DNA of 62,152 bases from Bacillota bacterium (GTDB lineage: Bacteria > Bacillota > Bacilli > Alicyclobacillales > SLC66): the NCBI GenBank assembly GCA_021785975.1, contig JAJYOE010000002.1, forward strand, positions 1 to 62,152, given 5' to 3'. Below the pieces are notes generated by a model that ran no database searches, was not told where the DNA came from, and was given only the letters and a program-made list of their open reading frames with translations. Of this stretch, positions 45,261 through 53,166 are shown one piece after another. Position numbers and translations under genes: made by a program. Each line of letters opens with the position of its first letter. Positions within the stretch are counted from its first letter, which is position 1.

Positions 45261-46394
45261 TCAGATCGCCAGGTAGGCGCATGCAGGGTCCTCAGCAAGC
45301 GGATTGCCACTATGGGCAAATGCCCTTGCCCTTGATCCGCCGCAAAGGTCTTTATAATCGCAGGTGCCACAGCGACCGCTGAATTCCGCATTGCGGATAT
45401 GGTTCAACACAGGTTCTGTCCGATAGATGGAAGCGATGCTTTGTTCCCGAACTGAGCCAAGTGATAGCGGTAAAAATCCAGCTGGATACACAGTGCCATC
45501 ATAAGAAACAAACACAATCCCTTTTCCGTCTCTAGTTTGACTGGTTTGCGCCTTGGGAGCTCCCTTTGCTACGCCAAGCCTCTGGATTAAACCAGAGGAA
45601 AGTTCGCGGTACAGATCTCCCAAATGATAATGCGACGCCACGCGCTCGGGTTGAATTTGCTGATTCATTTCGTCGCGTTCGCGCCACTTGATGATTCTCC
45701 TGAAAAAAGGACCTTCCACTGTGCGAACAACGAGGTCATAAGCGGAAGCATCATAGAGAAAATGGGCCACATCTTCGCATTCAGAAGGACTCAGTTCTTT
45801 GCTGTTCTGGCCTCGCCCCACATGAACAAGGAAAAATACTTCCCATGTTTCTACACCAATGGTTTTAAGGATTTCTGCAATCGCAGCAAGTTCATGGGCA
45901 TTGTCGCGCATGACCGCAGTATTGACTTGAACGTGAAATCCAAGCGCCACCAATTGTCTTAATGCATCAAGCGTTTGTTCAAAATGACCGGGAATGCCCC
46001 TGATGGTTTCATGCGTTTTTGCAACGGCGCCATCAAGACTGATCGATACCATGCGAACCCCCAGTTCTTTCATTTGTTGCATTTTTTCCATTGTCAGATT
46101 GGGGGTGACACTAGGTGACATGGCAACAGGGATTTCCAGGCTTTTTGCGTAGGAAACAAGTTCCATGGCATCATTTCTCATGAGAACGTCGCCACCGGTC
46201 AGGATGAGGACAGGATAAGGCTTACCAAATTCAGTAAGCGATTGGATAAATCGCCTACCTTCTTCATGCGACAATTCGTCTGGAAGCGGTTCAGCCATCG
46301 CCTCTGCACGGCAATGCGCGCAACTTAATAGACATGCTCTTGTCGTTTCCCAAAATGCAAGGATCGGGCGTTCGTGATAATTAATGTTTCGCAT
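45261..46394 (-). CDS. Radical SAM/SPASM protein (TIGR04053-like)
   Basis: A 377-residue radical SAM protein. It opens PILAFWETTRAC, with the cluster motif CLLSCAHC (CX3CX2C) and LTGGDVLMR, and ends in a SPASM-type cysteine cluster CGTCDYKDLCGGSRARA. Architecture resembles NirJ/AhbD heme-modifying enzymes and the BA_1875-type family (TIGR04053). Substrate unknown. ATG 46394 with a weak AGAAGTGA. It precedes the Mn catalase gene by 88 bases on the same strand and may form an operon with it. Confidence 0.8.
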   Translation of the reverse strand: MRNINYHERPILAFWETTRACLLSCAHCRAEAMAEPLPDELSHEEGRRFIQSLTEFGKPYPVLILTGGDVLMRNDAMELVSYAKSLEIPVAMSPSVTPNLTMEKMQQMKELGVRMVSISLDGAVAKTHETIRGIPGHFEQTLDALRQLVALGFHVQVNTAVMRDNAHELAAIAEILKTIGVETWEVFFLVHVGRGQNSKELSPSECEDVAHFLYDASAYDLVVRTVEGPFFRRIIKWRERDEMNQQIQPERVASHYHLGDLYRELSSGLIQRLGVAKGAPKAQTSQTRDGKGIVFVSYDGTVYPAGFLPLSLGSVREQSIASIYRTEPVLNHIRNAEFSGRCGTCDYKDLCGGSRARAFAHSGNPLAEDPACAYLAI

Positions 46395-46535
46395 CGGTTA
46401 ATATTCACTTCTTCATGATTTTTTTTTGTATCGCTGTTACTTCATTTAAGTTAATCAGGTACAATGTGAAGAAGAAAGCGTTGAGCGGACTAGGGTATTA
46501 GTCTTTTTGGACTACAACTATGATGAATTGGCGAA

Positions 46536-47858
46536 ATGATCGTTTTTGAAGGGAAGCGGTATCATTTGGGAAACCACTCACAATTGAAAAAGGCTGCAGA
46601 AATTCTACCAAGTGATTCAGCGATTACCTTTATTGATGCAAATGGATTTGTCACCTTTTACCGGGAAGTCAAGCGATTGCCGTTTACCATTCAGCTAGGC
46701 ATGAGCGTATTTGACAAGGGATTTGCTGGATCGGTCACGGCACAAACTTGGCATGACAAGACATGGAAAGTTCGAGCAGGCAATCAGGAATTGATGGGCT
46801 TTCCCTATACCATCATCGCATTTCCGGTATTTGATGATCAATCATCTTTTTCTGGCGTCTTATCCATTGCATTCCCTGCAGAGTACAGTCAGGAAATAGA
46901 TCGGCTGCAAAAAGATAATGAAATTTTGCAATGGCTGTTTCGCCTGTCTGATGTTCTTTTGTTTCTTGACAGTCCTTCAGAATTATGGCCACAGTTTCGG
47001 GATTTATTCATGCAGTTGATGCATGTGATTGGCGGATGTTATCTGTTTTTTTATGAAAGCAAACTACAGTCATCAGTTTGTTTTGGCAGAGTGCCAATTC
47101 ACGATGACGATTTGGTAAGAATCAAAAATGACGCCAAAAACTATTTCCTTCAGCATCATTTGCAAGAGGTTCCGCTCACAGTTGAATTTGAAGGACAAAC
47201 TTACCAATTGGAGCGCTATAACTTGTCGTTTGAAAATCACAGTGGGGAAATTGTGTATCTCATCCAATATGAAAGCAGTGCCAATCAAAAATTGATGAGA
47301 TTTCTTCTGGATTATTATCGCATGGCGATTCAACTCATCAACCAGCGAAAGACGCTTCGGGATCAATTGGATTTTGATTCATTAACCGGGATTTGGAACC
47401 GCAGAGCGCTCGAAACGCATATGGAAGAGTATTTTATAAGTCAGAACGGTAAACCTGCGGTTTTTGTCCTCTTTGATCTGGATCAATTTAAGACACTAAA
47501 CGATACAAAGGGTCACCAGGCAGGAGACCAGGCGCTCAAATCAGTCGCAATGTACATACGAAAAACGCTTCGAAAAGGGGATTTTGCGGCCAGACTTGGC
47601 GGCGATGAATTTGTGATGGTTTTGCAAAACACGACCTGGAATGAATGGTGGGTTCATCAAATGAGAATCATGATTGCGAAAAGCCCATTATCTGTTTATC
47701 ACTTAGGGGTGACAGCTGGTATCGTCGAAATTCCTAGTGAGGCTTCCACTTATCAGGACGCATATCGACTTGCTGACCAGCGCTTATATCACGGCAAAAA
47801 AAAGGGGAAGAATCGGGTTGTGTTTCAACCCGATCAGCACGAATGGGTGTTTAACTAG
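46536..47858 (+). CDS. Diguanylate cyclase with N-terminal sensor (GGDEF)
   Basis: A 440-residue soluble protein. Residues 20-115 resemble the PAS/Cache-like sensor used by some chemotaxis transducers (SDSAITFIDANGFVTFYRE, PYTIIAFPVFD). Residues 116-270 are a helical linker and possible GAF-like region. Residues 275-430 form a GGDEF domain with the intact active site GGDEF at 355-359 and an inhibitory I-site RKGD at 346-349, so it should make c-di-GMP with product inhibition. No membrane segment. ATG 46536, weak ribosome binding site. Convergent with the response regulator, overlapping by 4 bases. Confidence 0.9.
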   Translation: MIVFEGKRYHLGNHSQLKKAAEILPSDSAITFIDANGFVTFYREVKRLPFTIQLGMSVFDKGFAGSVTAQTWHDKTWKVRAGNQELMGFPYTIIAFPVFDDQSSFSGVLSIAFPAEYSQEIDRLQKDNEILQWLFRLSDVLLFLDSPSELWPQFRDLFMQLMHVIGGCYLFFYESKLQSSVCFGRVPIHDDDLVRIKNDAKNYFLQHHLQEVPLTVEFEGQTYQLERYNLSFENHSGEIVYLIQYESSANQKLMRFLLDYYRMAIQLINQRKTLRDQLDFDSLTGIWNRRALETHMEEYFISQNGKPAVFVLFDLDQFKTLNDTKGHQAGDQALKSVAMYIRKTLRKGDFAARLGGDEFVMVLQNTTWNEWWVHQMRIMIAKSPLSVYHLGVTAGIVEIPSEASTYQDAYRLADQRLYHGKKKGKNRVVFQPDQHEWVFN

Positions 47859-48586
47859 CCGGTTTGGGTTGCTCTGTGATTACTCGTTGCGTCAAAACGG
47901 TAACCAAACCCTCGAACAGTACAAATGTATTTCTTGACATTATTTGAAATTTCCCCTATTTTGATGCGCAAGCGCTTAATGTGAGTATCGACAGTTCTTG
48001 TATCATCAAAAGAGCGATAGTTCCACACTTCACGCAACAGCTCTTCTCTACTGCACACTTTGTCAGTGTGTTCCGCCAGATACAACAGTAATTTGAATTC
48101 GATGGCAGTAAGGGGAACATATTTGCCCTGTACGTAAACTGATTTGGTTAAAGGATTAATTTCAATTTCAGGGAAACGGATGGCTGAAAACGTAACAATC
48201 GATGGATTAGCTTTTATCTGTGAACGTTTTAGTATGGCGAACACCCTCATTTCCAGTTCGTGCATTTGAAAAGGCTTTGCGATAAAATCATCAATCCCCT
48301 GCTGAAAGGCGTTTACGATTTGCCTTTCGTCTAACGGGTGAGACAAAAGCATGAGAGGACTTTCATAGGTACGGTGAACCAGCCAGCAAAATTCATCTCC
48401 TGCCATGTCGTGCAAATGATATTCTGCGATGACAAGATCGAAGTGTTCTGCTGATAATAAGTGAATCGCATCCTTAGCGTTAGGACAGGTTTTTACCGAT
48501 AAATCATGCCGTTCTAGCGTAGAACGAATCATATGTCGTATGCGTTCATCAGGATCAGCAACCAGGACTTTCAATTGAGACGTCAT
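47855..48586 (-). CDS. OmpR-family response regulator with Glu at the phosphosite
   Basis: A 243-residue regulator. Receiver domain at residues 5-118: acidic pair D11/D13 in VADPDE, conserved lysine in IAKPF, but the phospho-acceptor position is Glu55 (DLVIAEYHL where Asp is expected). The C-terminal winged helix (about 135-230) has LTAIEFKLLLYLAEHTDKVCSREELL and TVDTHIKRLRIKIG. No histidine kinase is nearby. Glu at this place often mimics the phosphorylated state, so the protein may act constitutively or through protein level. Divergent from the STAS gene. Confidence 0.92.
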   Translation of the reverse strand: MTSQLKVLVADPDERIRHMIRSTLERHDLSVKTCPNAKDAIHLLSAEHFDLVIAEYHLHDMAGDEFCWLVHRTYESPLMLLSHPLDERQIVNAFQQGIDDFIAKPFQMHELEMRVFAILKRSQIKANPSIVTFSAIRFPEIEINPLTKSVYVQGKYVPLTAIEFKLLLYLAEHTDKVCSREELLREVWNYRSFDDTRTVDTHIKRLRIKIGEISNNVKKYICTVRGFGYRFDATSNHRATQTG

Positions 48587-48653
48587 CTACGTAACAGTAC
48601 CCCCTCTCTTCGCTGAAATTAGAACATTTAGTGACGAAAGGATTTCCAATCTG

Positions 48654-48676
48654 TGAAATATACTATGCTTATTTCA
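48654..48676. promoter_or_regulatory. Inverted repeat upstream of the response regulator
   Basis: TGAAATA (48654-48660) and TATTTCA (48670-48676) form a perfect 7-bp repeat with a 9-base spacer that contains a -10-like TAGTAT on the minus strand. It is a candidate autoregulatory site. The rest of the 242-base intergenic region is AT-rich and holds a TTGACA (48751 region) that may serve the STAS gene. Confidence 0.4.
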
Positions 48677-48828
48677 TATCATAAATCATTAGTTACTTCA
48701 ATTGCTACTTGATAGAATTCTCACATCAACAAAATGACTAGGTTAACACTTGACAATGTTTTCGTGTATCAATGAAAATAGTTATATATCGACATATATC
48801 ACATAGCGACTGTCAGGAGGTTATATAA

Positions 48829-49134
48829 GTGCCGGTAGAGATTGAAAATCACGGTGACAACATCATGGTCCAATTGAATGGACAAATGTATGTTCCAGAC
48901 GCGGCAATGTTGAGAGAAAGATTGATGCAATTGGTGGAAAAGGGAGTTCGCAATGTCGATGTGAATATGTCAAGACTTGATTTTATTGATAGTGCCGGTC
49001 TTGGCGTTCTGATTGGCATCCATAAACGTTTAATTGAGCATGGGGGCCGCATGACCCTGTCAGGACTTCGGGGAAGCGTAAAGGAATTGTTTGCGCTGAC
49101 AAGACTCGATAAAGTATTCGATATTAAGGAATAG
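48829..49134 (+). CDS. STAS-domain anti-anti-sigma factor
   Basis: A 101-residue single STAS domain with the phosphorylatable serine in LDFIDSAGLGVLIG, as in SpoIIAA and RsbV. Partner-switching proteins of this kind free a sigma factor or control other outputs after dephosphorylation by a PP2C phosphatase. AGGAGG lies 8 bases before GTG 48829. The PP2C-type phosphatase gene follows immediately, giving two parts of a partner-switch; no RsbW-type kinase is present in the window. Confidence 0.92.
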   Translation: MPVEIENHGDNIMVQLNGQMYVPDAAMLRERLMQLVEKGVRNVDVNMSRLDFIDSAGLGVLIGIHKRLIEHGGRMTLSGLRGSVKELFALTRLDKVFDIKE

Positions 49135-49216
49135 GTGAAGTTTTAGACGCTTGGTGAGGTGAACTGGCATCAGTAGTCATTCTTTTTTTGCTTCTAGCGA
49201 TTGGAACTGGACGTAT

Positions 49217-50215
49217 TTGGAATATGCTCGAGACCCGATGGTAATCGCTAATGCGGAAGGAATCATTCTTTGGGTAAATCAGGCGTTTACAAGAGTAACT
49301 GGGTATGAACGGGGATTTGCGATAGGCAAATCAACGAGGATTTTAAAATCAGGTGTTCAGGACAAAAACTTTTATGAATCGTTTTGGAATTCGCTAATTT
49401 TAACAGGACATTGGTCAGGTGAGATTTGGAACCGCCGCAATGATGGTTCACTTTACCGCGAATGGCTGGAAATTTTCCCACTGGAATTGCCTGGCGACAA
49501 TCGTTATTATTTCACTGTCTTTCAAGAGATCACGCATGAAAGAGAAATTTTATTAGATATACAGGTGGCAGGAAAGCTGCAGGCCTCGCTTGCGCCAACC
49601 CCATTGTTTGTGGAAAATTTATTCTATATAAACGCGGCACAAAAAGGATTATATTCGGTAACAGGCGACCTGTATGATTACTTTTGGATAGGGGATCGCC
49701 TGCTTTTTGGCTATATCGCTGATGTCATGGGTCATGGGGTGTCCGCAGCCATGCAGGTGGGAGCGATGAGAGTTCTGATCAGGGAAACCATCCACCAGTC
49801 GGCTACATTGGAACAGGCCATGGATCGCCTGAATACATCAGCGGGCATGTATTTGGCGAGCGGCACCTTTGCTGCTGCTTTTTGCTTTATTATGGATTTT
49901 GATACGATGAAGTTTCGCTATGTGTCTGCCGGAATCCATTCTTTCTACCATCAATCCGGTACTCAATTTCAAAAAATACAAGTGGAGAGCACGTATTTAG
50001 GCATCACTGACAACGGTGATTTCACTGAACATGCTCTCCAGTTACAACCAGGTGATAAAATCCTTTTAATGACAGATGGGCTATACGATTTGATGCCGTC
50101 CTCGCTGCAATCCATCGAGCTTAGCGCCACCAATCTTCGGGACGAATTCGAAACATTTCTCGGTCAATTTTTCCTCCATGATGATGTCACCATGATGATT
50201 ATGGACTTAAGCTAG
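49217..50215 (+). CDS. PAS-PP2C (RsbU/SpoIIE-type) phosphatase
   Basis: A PAS domain (about residues 1-115: DPMVIANAEGIILWVNQAFTRVTGYE) is joined to a SpoIIE/PP2C phosphatase domain with metal-binding GDLYDYF, IADVMGHGVSAAM, LMTDGLYD and HDDVTMMIM. It should dephosphorylate a STAS protein, most likely the one encoded just upstream, on sensing a signal through PAS. The coordinate given is the first standard start (TTG 49217), but it would cut into the PAS domain and has no ribosome binding site. The frame is open back to 49163 and a good GAGGTGA sits 6 bases before an in-frame ATC at 49169, so a non-standard start there is possible. Confidence 0.88.
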   Translation: MEYARDPMVIANAEGIILWVNQAFTRVTGYERGFAIGKSTRILKSGVQDKNFYESFWNSLILTGHWSGEIWNRRNDGSLYREWLEIFPLELPGDNRYYFTVFQEITHEREILLDIQVAGKLQASLAPTPLFVENLFYINAAQKGLYSVTGDLYDYFWIGDRLLFGYIADVMGHGVSAAMQVGAMRVLIRETIHQSATLEQAMDRLNTSAGMYLASGTFAAAFCFIMDFDTMKFRYVSAGIHSFYHQSGTQFQKIQVESTYLGITDNGDFTEHALQLQPGDKILLMTDGLYDLMPSSLQSIELSATNLRDEFETFLGQFFLHDDVTMMIMDLS

Positions 50216-51252
50216 TGAATGTCTGTGAGAGGTGATGACTCAGGTCTGCCAAACAAGTACCCCTGTTGAATCACATATCCAATGGTTCGCAAAAAGTCGG
50301 ACTCCTCTACGCTCTCCACTCCTTCGGCGATGCAGGTGGCATTCACGTGCTCTGCTGATTCGGCAACCCGTTTTGCGCATTCCTGTTGAAGAGGGGCTTT
50401 GTCGATGTTTCTGACATATAAGCGGTCGAGTTTTACGTAATCAGGATGAAATTGACGAATCCTTTCGATATTATTCATTCCTTTTCCTACATCATCCAGT
50501 GCATAGCTATAACCTTGGTCGCGGAAGTGATCAAGGATAGCGCGTATTCGGGTAAGGTCGTTGATGAGATCTGATTCTACAATTTCAAAAACTACTCGAC
50601 CCGGATCAATGGATAAACGCTTCGCTTCTTCGAAAGTGGATTGCAAACATCTTTTCGGAGAAAAAATCGAGGAAGGAGAGAAATTGATAAAGATCTTGGA
50701 ATTTGCGGGACATAGGCGACTTGCTCGTAGCGCTTCAATTCTGCAAAGACGGTCCAGATGGTACAACCTCCCTCTCTGTCTGGCCTCATCAAACAGTAAT
50801 TCCGGAAGGATGACCTGACCATTTCCAATATAACCTCTCGCAAGGATTTCGTGGCTATGTAGGTGAAAAGCATTATCTTTCCAGTTGAAAATAGGTTGAT
50901 AGACCATGGTCACCATTTTCGCTTGGATGACGTCATCAATCCAAAGTTTTGGACGCGAGATCAGTATTTCACTCCAGTGAACCTCACGCGTCATTCTCCA
51001 TTCCTTGTTCTCCACATAATCTGCATAGTGAAAATGCCAGTCTTGTATGGAAAAATGTTCATTCCAGTAAGGAGCGAGTTCATTAAATTCCGATTCTCTA
51101 AATAAGCAGGTAAGTGAATCGCCCGTGGCTTGGGCATCCTGATAGAGATAAGATGGATCTGGAATCGCTTGTTGCACTGAATCCATATCGGGAAATTGTA
51201 CGATTACTCCGTGCAATTCTTTTTCAACCGTGCTCAATGTGGAAGTGGACAT
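50212..51252 (-). CDS. EAL-domain c-di-GMP phosphodiesterase
   Basis: A 346-residue protein. Residues 1-105 are a unique N-terminus; residues 110-345 are an EAL domain with E135 (EIL), N190, E223, D253-D254 (DDVG), K274, E310 and Q330, the full catalytic set, so it should cleave c-di-GMP to pGpG. No membrane segment. ATG 51252 with AAAGGGG 8 bases upstream. Divergent from the CarH-like regulator across a shared 181-base control region, and convergent with the PP2C gene by 4 bases. Confidence 0.92.
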   Translation of the reverse strand: MSTSTLSTVEKELHGVIVQFPDMDSVQQAIPDPSYLYQDAQATGDSLTCLFRESEFNELAPYWNEHFSIQDWHFHYADYVENKEWRMTREVHWSEILISRPKLWIDDVIQAKMVTMVYQPIFNWKDNAFHLHSHEILARGYIGNGQVILPELLFDEARQRGRLYHLDRLCRIEALRASRLCPANSKIFINFSPSSIFSPKRCLQSTFEEAKRLSIDPGRVVFEIVESDLINDLTRIRAILDHFRDQGYSYALDDVGKGMNNIERIRQFHPDYVKLDRLYVRNIDKAPLQQECAKRVAESAEHVNATCIAEGVESVEESDFLRTIGYVIQQGYLFGRPESSPLTDIH

Positions 51253-51302
51253 GGTAAGCGCCCCTTTCTTGGATGAGGTAAGTCTATCGCTGATTCCGAG
51301 AT

Positions 51303-51389
51303 CGTGTCAAACGTATGTATAACCAATAGTAAAAAATTATACAAAACTTCATACAAACGCTTGAACTTGCCGTAAATCAGCGGTAGTAT
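51303..51389. promoter_or_regulatory. Divergent control region of EAL and CarH-like genes
   Basis: For the plus-strand regulator gene, TTGAAC (51361-51366), 17 bases, TAGTAT (51384-51389). For the minus-strand EAL gene, TTGACA (51308-51303) with a weaker -10 about 18 bases on. Between them, TGTATA (51316-51321) and TATACA (51338-51343) lie 22 bases apart, two 11-bp steps, matching the half-site type seen before folE. Autoregulation and control of EAL by the CarH-like protein are inferred. Confidence 0.5.
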
Positions 51390-51433
51390 AAATTAAAAAA
51401 TGTTTGCGATTCGTGAATCAAGGTGGTTAAGTC

Positions 51434-52366
51434 ATGGAACAGAGAGATTGGTATGGGATACGGCAGGTCGCACAAATTACGGGACTTAGCACTCAGTTGA
51501 TCCGTAAATGGGAAGAGCGTTACGGAGCGGTAGAGCCGAAACGACTGGAAAACGGCTATCGGGTCTATAGCGCAAAGGATGTCATGCGCATCAAGCAATT
51601 GCAGAAATTAGTCTCTGAAGGCTATTCCATTCGCAATGCCGTTCTGTACATGGAACAAAACCATATCGAACATGGATTGGTACCTGATCGGGAGCAGGAT
51701 AATTTGCAAGAGAGTGCTCCTCCTTATGCGACGAAACAGACACAGATGATGCAATACATGGATTTGATGCTTGCTTATGGGGAGCGGGGTGACAATAGCG
51801 GAATTCAGGATCTGCTTCAAAAAGTGTACTCGCAGCATGGGCTGAAATACCTGTCAGAGAATTTGTTGATGCCGTTTCTGCATGAAGTGGGGGAACGTTG
51901 GGAAGCTCATTTATGGGATGAATTTCAGGAACACATCTCCAGTTTGGCTGTTCGCGATTTTTTGATCAGACAGTACTCCTCTTTCATTGCGGCACCGGAT
52001 GCGCCGCTTTTTCTCGCTGCATGTATTCCGGGAGAACGCCACGAAATCATGTTGCATCTGGCGATGCTTGAAGCAGCCATTAGGGGATTTAAGACATCAT
52101 ATCTTGGCATAAGCCCGGCGCCAAATGCACTTAGGGATGCCGTGGAATCTTTACGACCAAAAGTGGTGGCACTATCGCTTACCACCAGTGTCCCGGTGGA
52201 AAACAATCCTTTGCTGTTTGACGAGTTGGATCAGTTGGCATCGCGCTATCGGGATACCCGTTTTTACATTGGGGGTCATGGCGCTCACTCTTATTTTAAC
52301 GGAAACTGGAAATGGCTTCGCTTTTCCGGAACTTTGGCTGCCCTATTTAGCGATATGGAAGAGTAG
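51434..52366 (+). CDS. MerR-type B12-dependent photoreceptor regulator (CarH/LitR-like)
   Basis: A 310-residue regulator. Residues 6-75 are a MerR winged helix (YGIRQVAQITGLSTQLIRKWEERY); residues 105-180 the four-helix cobalamin-capping domain; residues 190-310 the cobalamin-binding domain. W156, nine residues, E166-H167 reproduces the W-x9-EH signature of adenosylcobalamin photoreceptors, and H203 in GERHE corresponds to the lower axial ligand. Known CarH/LitR proteins repress DNA as tetramers in the dark and let go when light breaks the Co-C bond. ATG 51434 with AAGGTGG upstream. Next on the same strand are folE and a Rieske oxygenase. Confidence 0.88.
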   Translation: MEQRDWYGIRQVAQITGLSTQLIRKWEERYGAVEPKRLENGYRVYSAKDVMRIKQLQKLVSEGYSIRNAVLYMEQNHIEHGLVPDREQDNLQESAPPYATKQTQMMQYMDLMLAYGERGDNSGIQDLLQKVYSQHGLKYLSENLLMPFLHEVGERWEAHLWDEFQEHISSLAVRDFLIRQYSSFIAAPDAPLFLAACIPGERHEIMLHLAMLEAAIRGFKTSYLGISPAPNALRDAVESLRPKVVALSLTTSVPVENNPLLFDELDQLASRYRDTRFYIGGHGAHSYFNGNWKWLRFSGTLAALFSDMEE

Positions 52367-52418
52367 ACATCTACAGTAGACTAATTTTGTTTGACTAGTG
52401 CTTTATGAATGCATTCCT

Positions 52419-52446
52419 ACAGCAATTTTAGATTGCTGTTTTTTTT
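52419..52446 (+). terminator. Terminator after the CarH-like gene
   Basis: ACAGCAAT, TTTAG, ATTGCTGT and then a run of seven or more T. A canonical terminator, so folE needs its own promoter, consistent with the operator array downstream. Confidence 0.9.
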
Positions 52447-52460
52447 ATGCTTGCTTTTTT

Positions 52461-52515
52461 TGTATAAAGATTGTTTAATTAGTGTTAAAGGATTGTACAT
52501 AAGTTATACAGTTCT
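52461..52515 (+). promoter_or_regulatory. Five in-phase 11-bp repeats, predicted CarH operator of folE
   Basis: Five consecutive 11-bp units start at 52461, 52472, 52483, 52494 and 52505. Their first six bases are TGTATA, TGTTTA, TGTTAA, TGTACA and TATACA, that is T-n-T followed by A-rich sequence, with the last two matching TnTACA exactly. Tandem 11-bp repeats of TnTACA are the layout described for CarH operators. They cover the likely promoter (TTGTTT 52471, N17, TGTACA 52494) directly before the folE ribosome binding site. Confidence 0.75.
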
Positions 52516-52532
52516 TTAGGGAGGTAATATTG

Positions 52533-53153
52533 ATGATTGATATTGAGAGACATTTACTGGAGAATGAGTCCATTAGAATTGAATCTGAAATGATGGATTC
52601 TTTGAAAATTCAAGCAGCGGTGCGCATGATACTGGAAGCGGTTGGGGAAGACCCTGATCGGGAAGGTCTTGCTGAGACGCCTGAACGCGTAGCAAGAATG
52701 TACAAAGAGATTTTTGCAGGATTGCATGAGGATCCGAAAAATGTGCTTTCTGCCCGTTTTCAGGTCGGAGAAAGTGAAATGGTGATCGTGAAAGACATCT
52801 CTTTTTATTCGATGTGTGAGCACCACCTGTTGCCGTTTTATGGAAAGGCAAGTATAGCCTACATTCCTAGAGACGGAGTAGTGACCGGGTTGTCCAAACT
52901 TGCCAGACTGATTGACATGACCGCGAAGCGGCCGCAGGTGCAGGAACGCTTGACCAATCAAGCAGCGGACGCGTTATACGAAGAACTGAATGCCCAGGGC
53001 GTCATGGTGGTCATCGAAGCGGAACACATGTGCATGAGCATGCGGGGAATACAAAAGCCAGGGTCCGTGACGACCACCATTGCTACACGTGGCACACTGG
53101 CTAATAAAGAAGAAAAGGAATACGTATTACAGCTCATGAGAAATCACAATTAA
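52533..53153 (+). CDS. folE: GTP cyclohydrolase I
   Basis: A 206-residue type I enzyme converting GTP to dihydroneopterin triphosphate, the entry to tetrahydrofolate and other pterins. Zinc ligands are in [10 protein letters not shown] and [34 protein letters not shown] is the usual active-site region. ATG 52533 has AGGGAGGT 7 bases upstream. It is not in a folate operon; its position behind a predicted CarH operator and before a Rieske oxygenase suggests light-dependent pterin supply, for instance a photolyase antenna or stress pterin (inference). Confidence 0.95.
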   Translation: MIDIERHLLENESIRIESEMMDSLKIQAAVRMILEAVGEDPDREGLAETPERVARMYKEIFAGLHEDPKNVLSARFQVGESEMVIVKDISFYSMCEHHLLPFYGKASIAYIPRDGVVTGLSKLARLIDMTAKRPQVQERLTNQAADALYEELNAQGVMVVIEAEHMCMSMRGIQKPGSVTTTIATRGTLANKEEKEYVLQLMRNHN

Positions 53154-53166
53154 GGAGGGGCATGTC

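Noticed and set aside
49159-49217. Frameshift at the 7-T run restoring a GTG start for the PP2C gene
   Set aside because: The frame from GTG 49159 hits a TAG before reaching the T run, so a slip there would not join it to the PP2C frame.
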